Assembly: GCA_002779345.1 (NCBI GenBank)
Contig: PEWW01000140.1
Span: 1 to 6,179, forward strand
Direction of reading: 5' to 3'
DNA from: Candidatus Omnitrophica bacterium CG07_land_8_20_14_0_80_50_8
GTDB taxonomy: Bacteria; Omnitrophota; Gorgyraeia; 2-02-FULL-51-18
Length of the DNA: 6,179 nucleotides
The notes under the pieces are model-generated. The model did no database searches and was not told the origin of the DNA. It worked only from the letters and a program-made list of their open reading frames with translations. Positions 5,740-6,179 of the stretch are shown here, in pieces. The number at the start of each line of letters is the position of its first letter. The stretch's first letter is position 1. Both the position numbers and the translations under genes were made by a program.

Positions 5740-6179
5740 ATGAAAGCTATAGCTTTATTTTTTTTAACGTTGATATTTACTTCAACGGCCTACGGTCAGG
5801 ATTTACCGCGCCGTGGTCTTTTTGTCTCGCTGATCCAAGAGCCGCCCGTGTTGGCGAGCCGGCAGGATATTCAGAACCTTGTTGATTTTGCCAAGAAAAC
5901 AGGCACTCAAACACTTTTTGTTCAAATCTACCGTTCCAACATCGCGTGGTTTCCGTCCAAGGTCGCCGACTCGAGGCCCTATGAGGCCTGCCGTAAGGAT
6001 CTTGCCGCTGACCCTTTTAGACTCCTTATAAAAGAAGCCCACGCCGCCGGGATGGAGGTTCATGCCTGGCTTAATTGCTTGAGTCTCAGCGCCAATGAAA
6101 ATGCCCCGCTGCTCAAGAAATACGGGCCTGAAATTCTCACGCGGAATCTCAAGGAAAAAAAGACACTCAAGGATTACAA
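5740..6179 (+). CDS. Secreted glycosyl-hydrolase-like family 10 (GHL10) type protein, 3'-truncated
   Basis: The frame is open from ATG 5740 to the window end (146 full codons). Residues 1-19 form a signal peptide: MK, a hydrophobic core (IALFFLTLIF) and a cleavage site near AYG/QD, so the product is exported, probably to the periplasm or surface. The mature part fits the start of a TIM barrel of the GHL10 (DUF187-like) family: RGLFVSLIQEPP, a helix with LVDFAKKTG, the strand TLFVQIYRSNIAWFPS, the helix DPFRLLIKEAHAAG and the strand MEVHAWLN. Relatives are thought to act on glycans, but the substrate is unknown here and the expected acidic active-site residues lie beyond the window. No in-frame start exists between the TAA at 5698-5700 and this ATG. 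No Shine-Dalgarno is visible in the 12 nt between the inverted repeat and the start. Confidence 0.75.
   Translation, partial: MKAIALFFLTLIFTSTAYGQDLPRRGLFVSLIQEPPVLASRQDIQNLVDFAKKTGTQTLFVQIYRSNIAWFPSKVADSRPYEACRKDLAADPFRLLIKEAHAAGMEVHAWLNCLSLSANENAPLLKKYGPEILTRNLKEKKTLKDY

Noticed and set aside
5634..5885. Open frame on the + strand crossing the inverted repeat into the GHL10-like gene
   Set aside because: It overlaps the signal peptide and mature start of a better supported gene in another frame, has no ribosome site, and passes through the palindromic element.

Overview
The window reads as a compact stretch of bacterial chromosome. All seven protein genes lie on the + strand, spacing is short, and most genes have a recognisable Shine-Dalgarno site. 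Gene content fits an uncultured, environmental Gram-negative-type bacterium, perhaps of the Omnitrophota/PVC neighbourhood. That placement rests on recalled resemblance of several proteins (MprF-like tail, FmdB ribbon, GHL10-type secreted protein) and on moderate GC. It is a guess, not a demonstration.

Region 1 (1-1336): the C-terminal end of an MprF-like phosphatidylglycerol aminoacyltransferase (DUF2156/GNAT fold), followed 16 nt later by a 257-residue response regulator. The regulator is two receiver domains in tandem with no output domain. The first has the full phosphorylation machinery; the second has lost the phospho-acceptor aspartate.

Region 2 (about 1325-2761): a three-gene unit with 44-nt gaps, preceded by a good extended -10 promoter. 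It encodes an FmdB-type zinc ribbon with extra C-terminal cysteines, a hemerythrin HHE-domain protein and an Fe-type superoxide dismutase with a cysteine-rich tail. Together these look like an oxygen/oxidative-stress cassette built around metal-binding proteins.

Region 3 (2762-5523): a polyamine operon. A 130-nt AT-rich leader holds a possible promoter and a 9-codon mini-ORF whose stop overlaps the next start (ATGA). Then come homospermidine synthase and an overlapping PLP-dependent (alanine racemase-fold) ornithine/lysine decarboxylase. The decarboxylase would make putrescine and the synthase would join two putrescines into sym-homospermidine.

Region 4 (5524-6179): a 216-nt intergenic stretch dominated by a long imperfect inverted repeat (arms of about 45 nt, the outer 13 bp perfect). 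It ends only 12 nt before a gene with no visible ribosome binding site. That gene encodes a secreted protein of the glycosyl-hydrolase-like family 10 (GHL10) type and runs off the window end.
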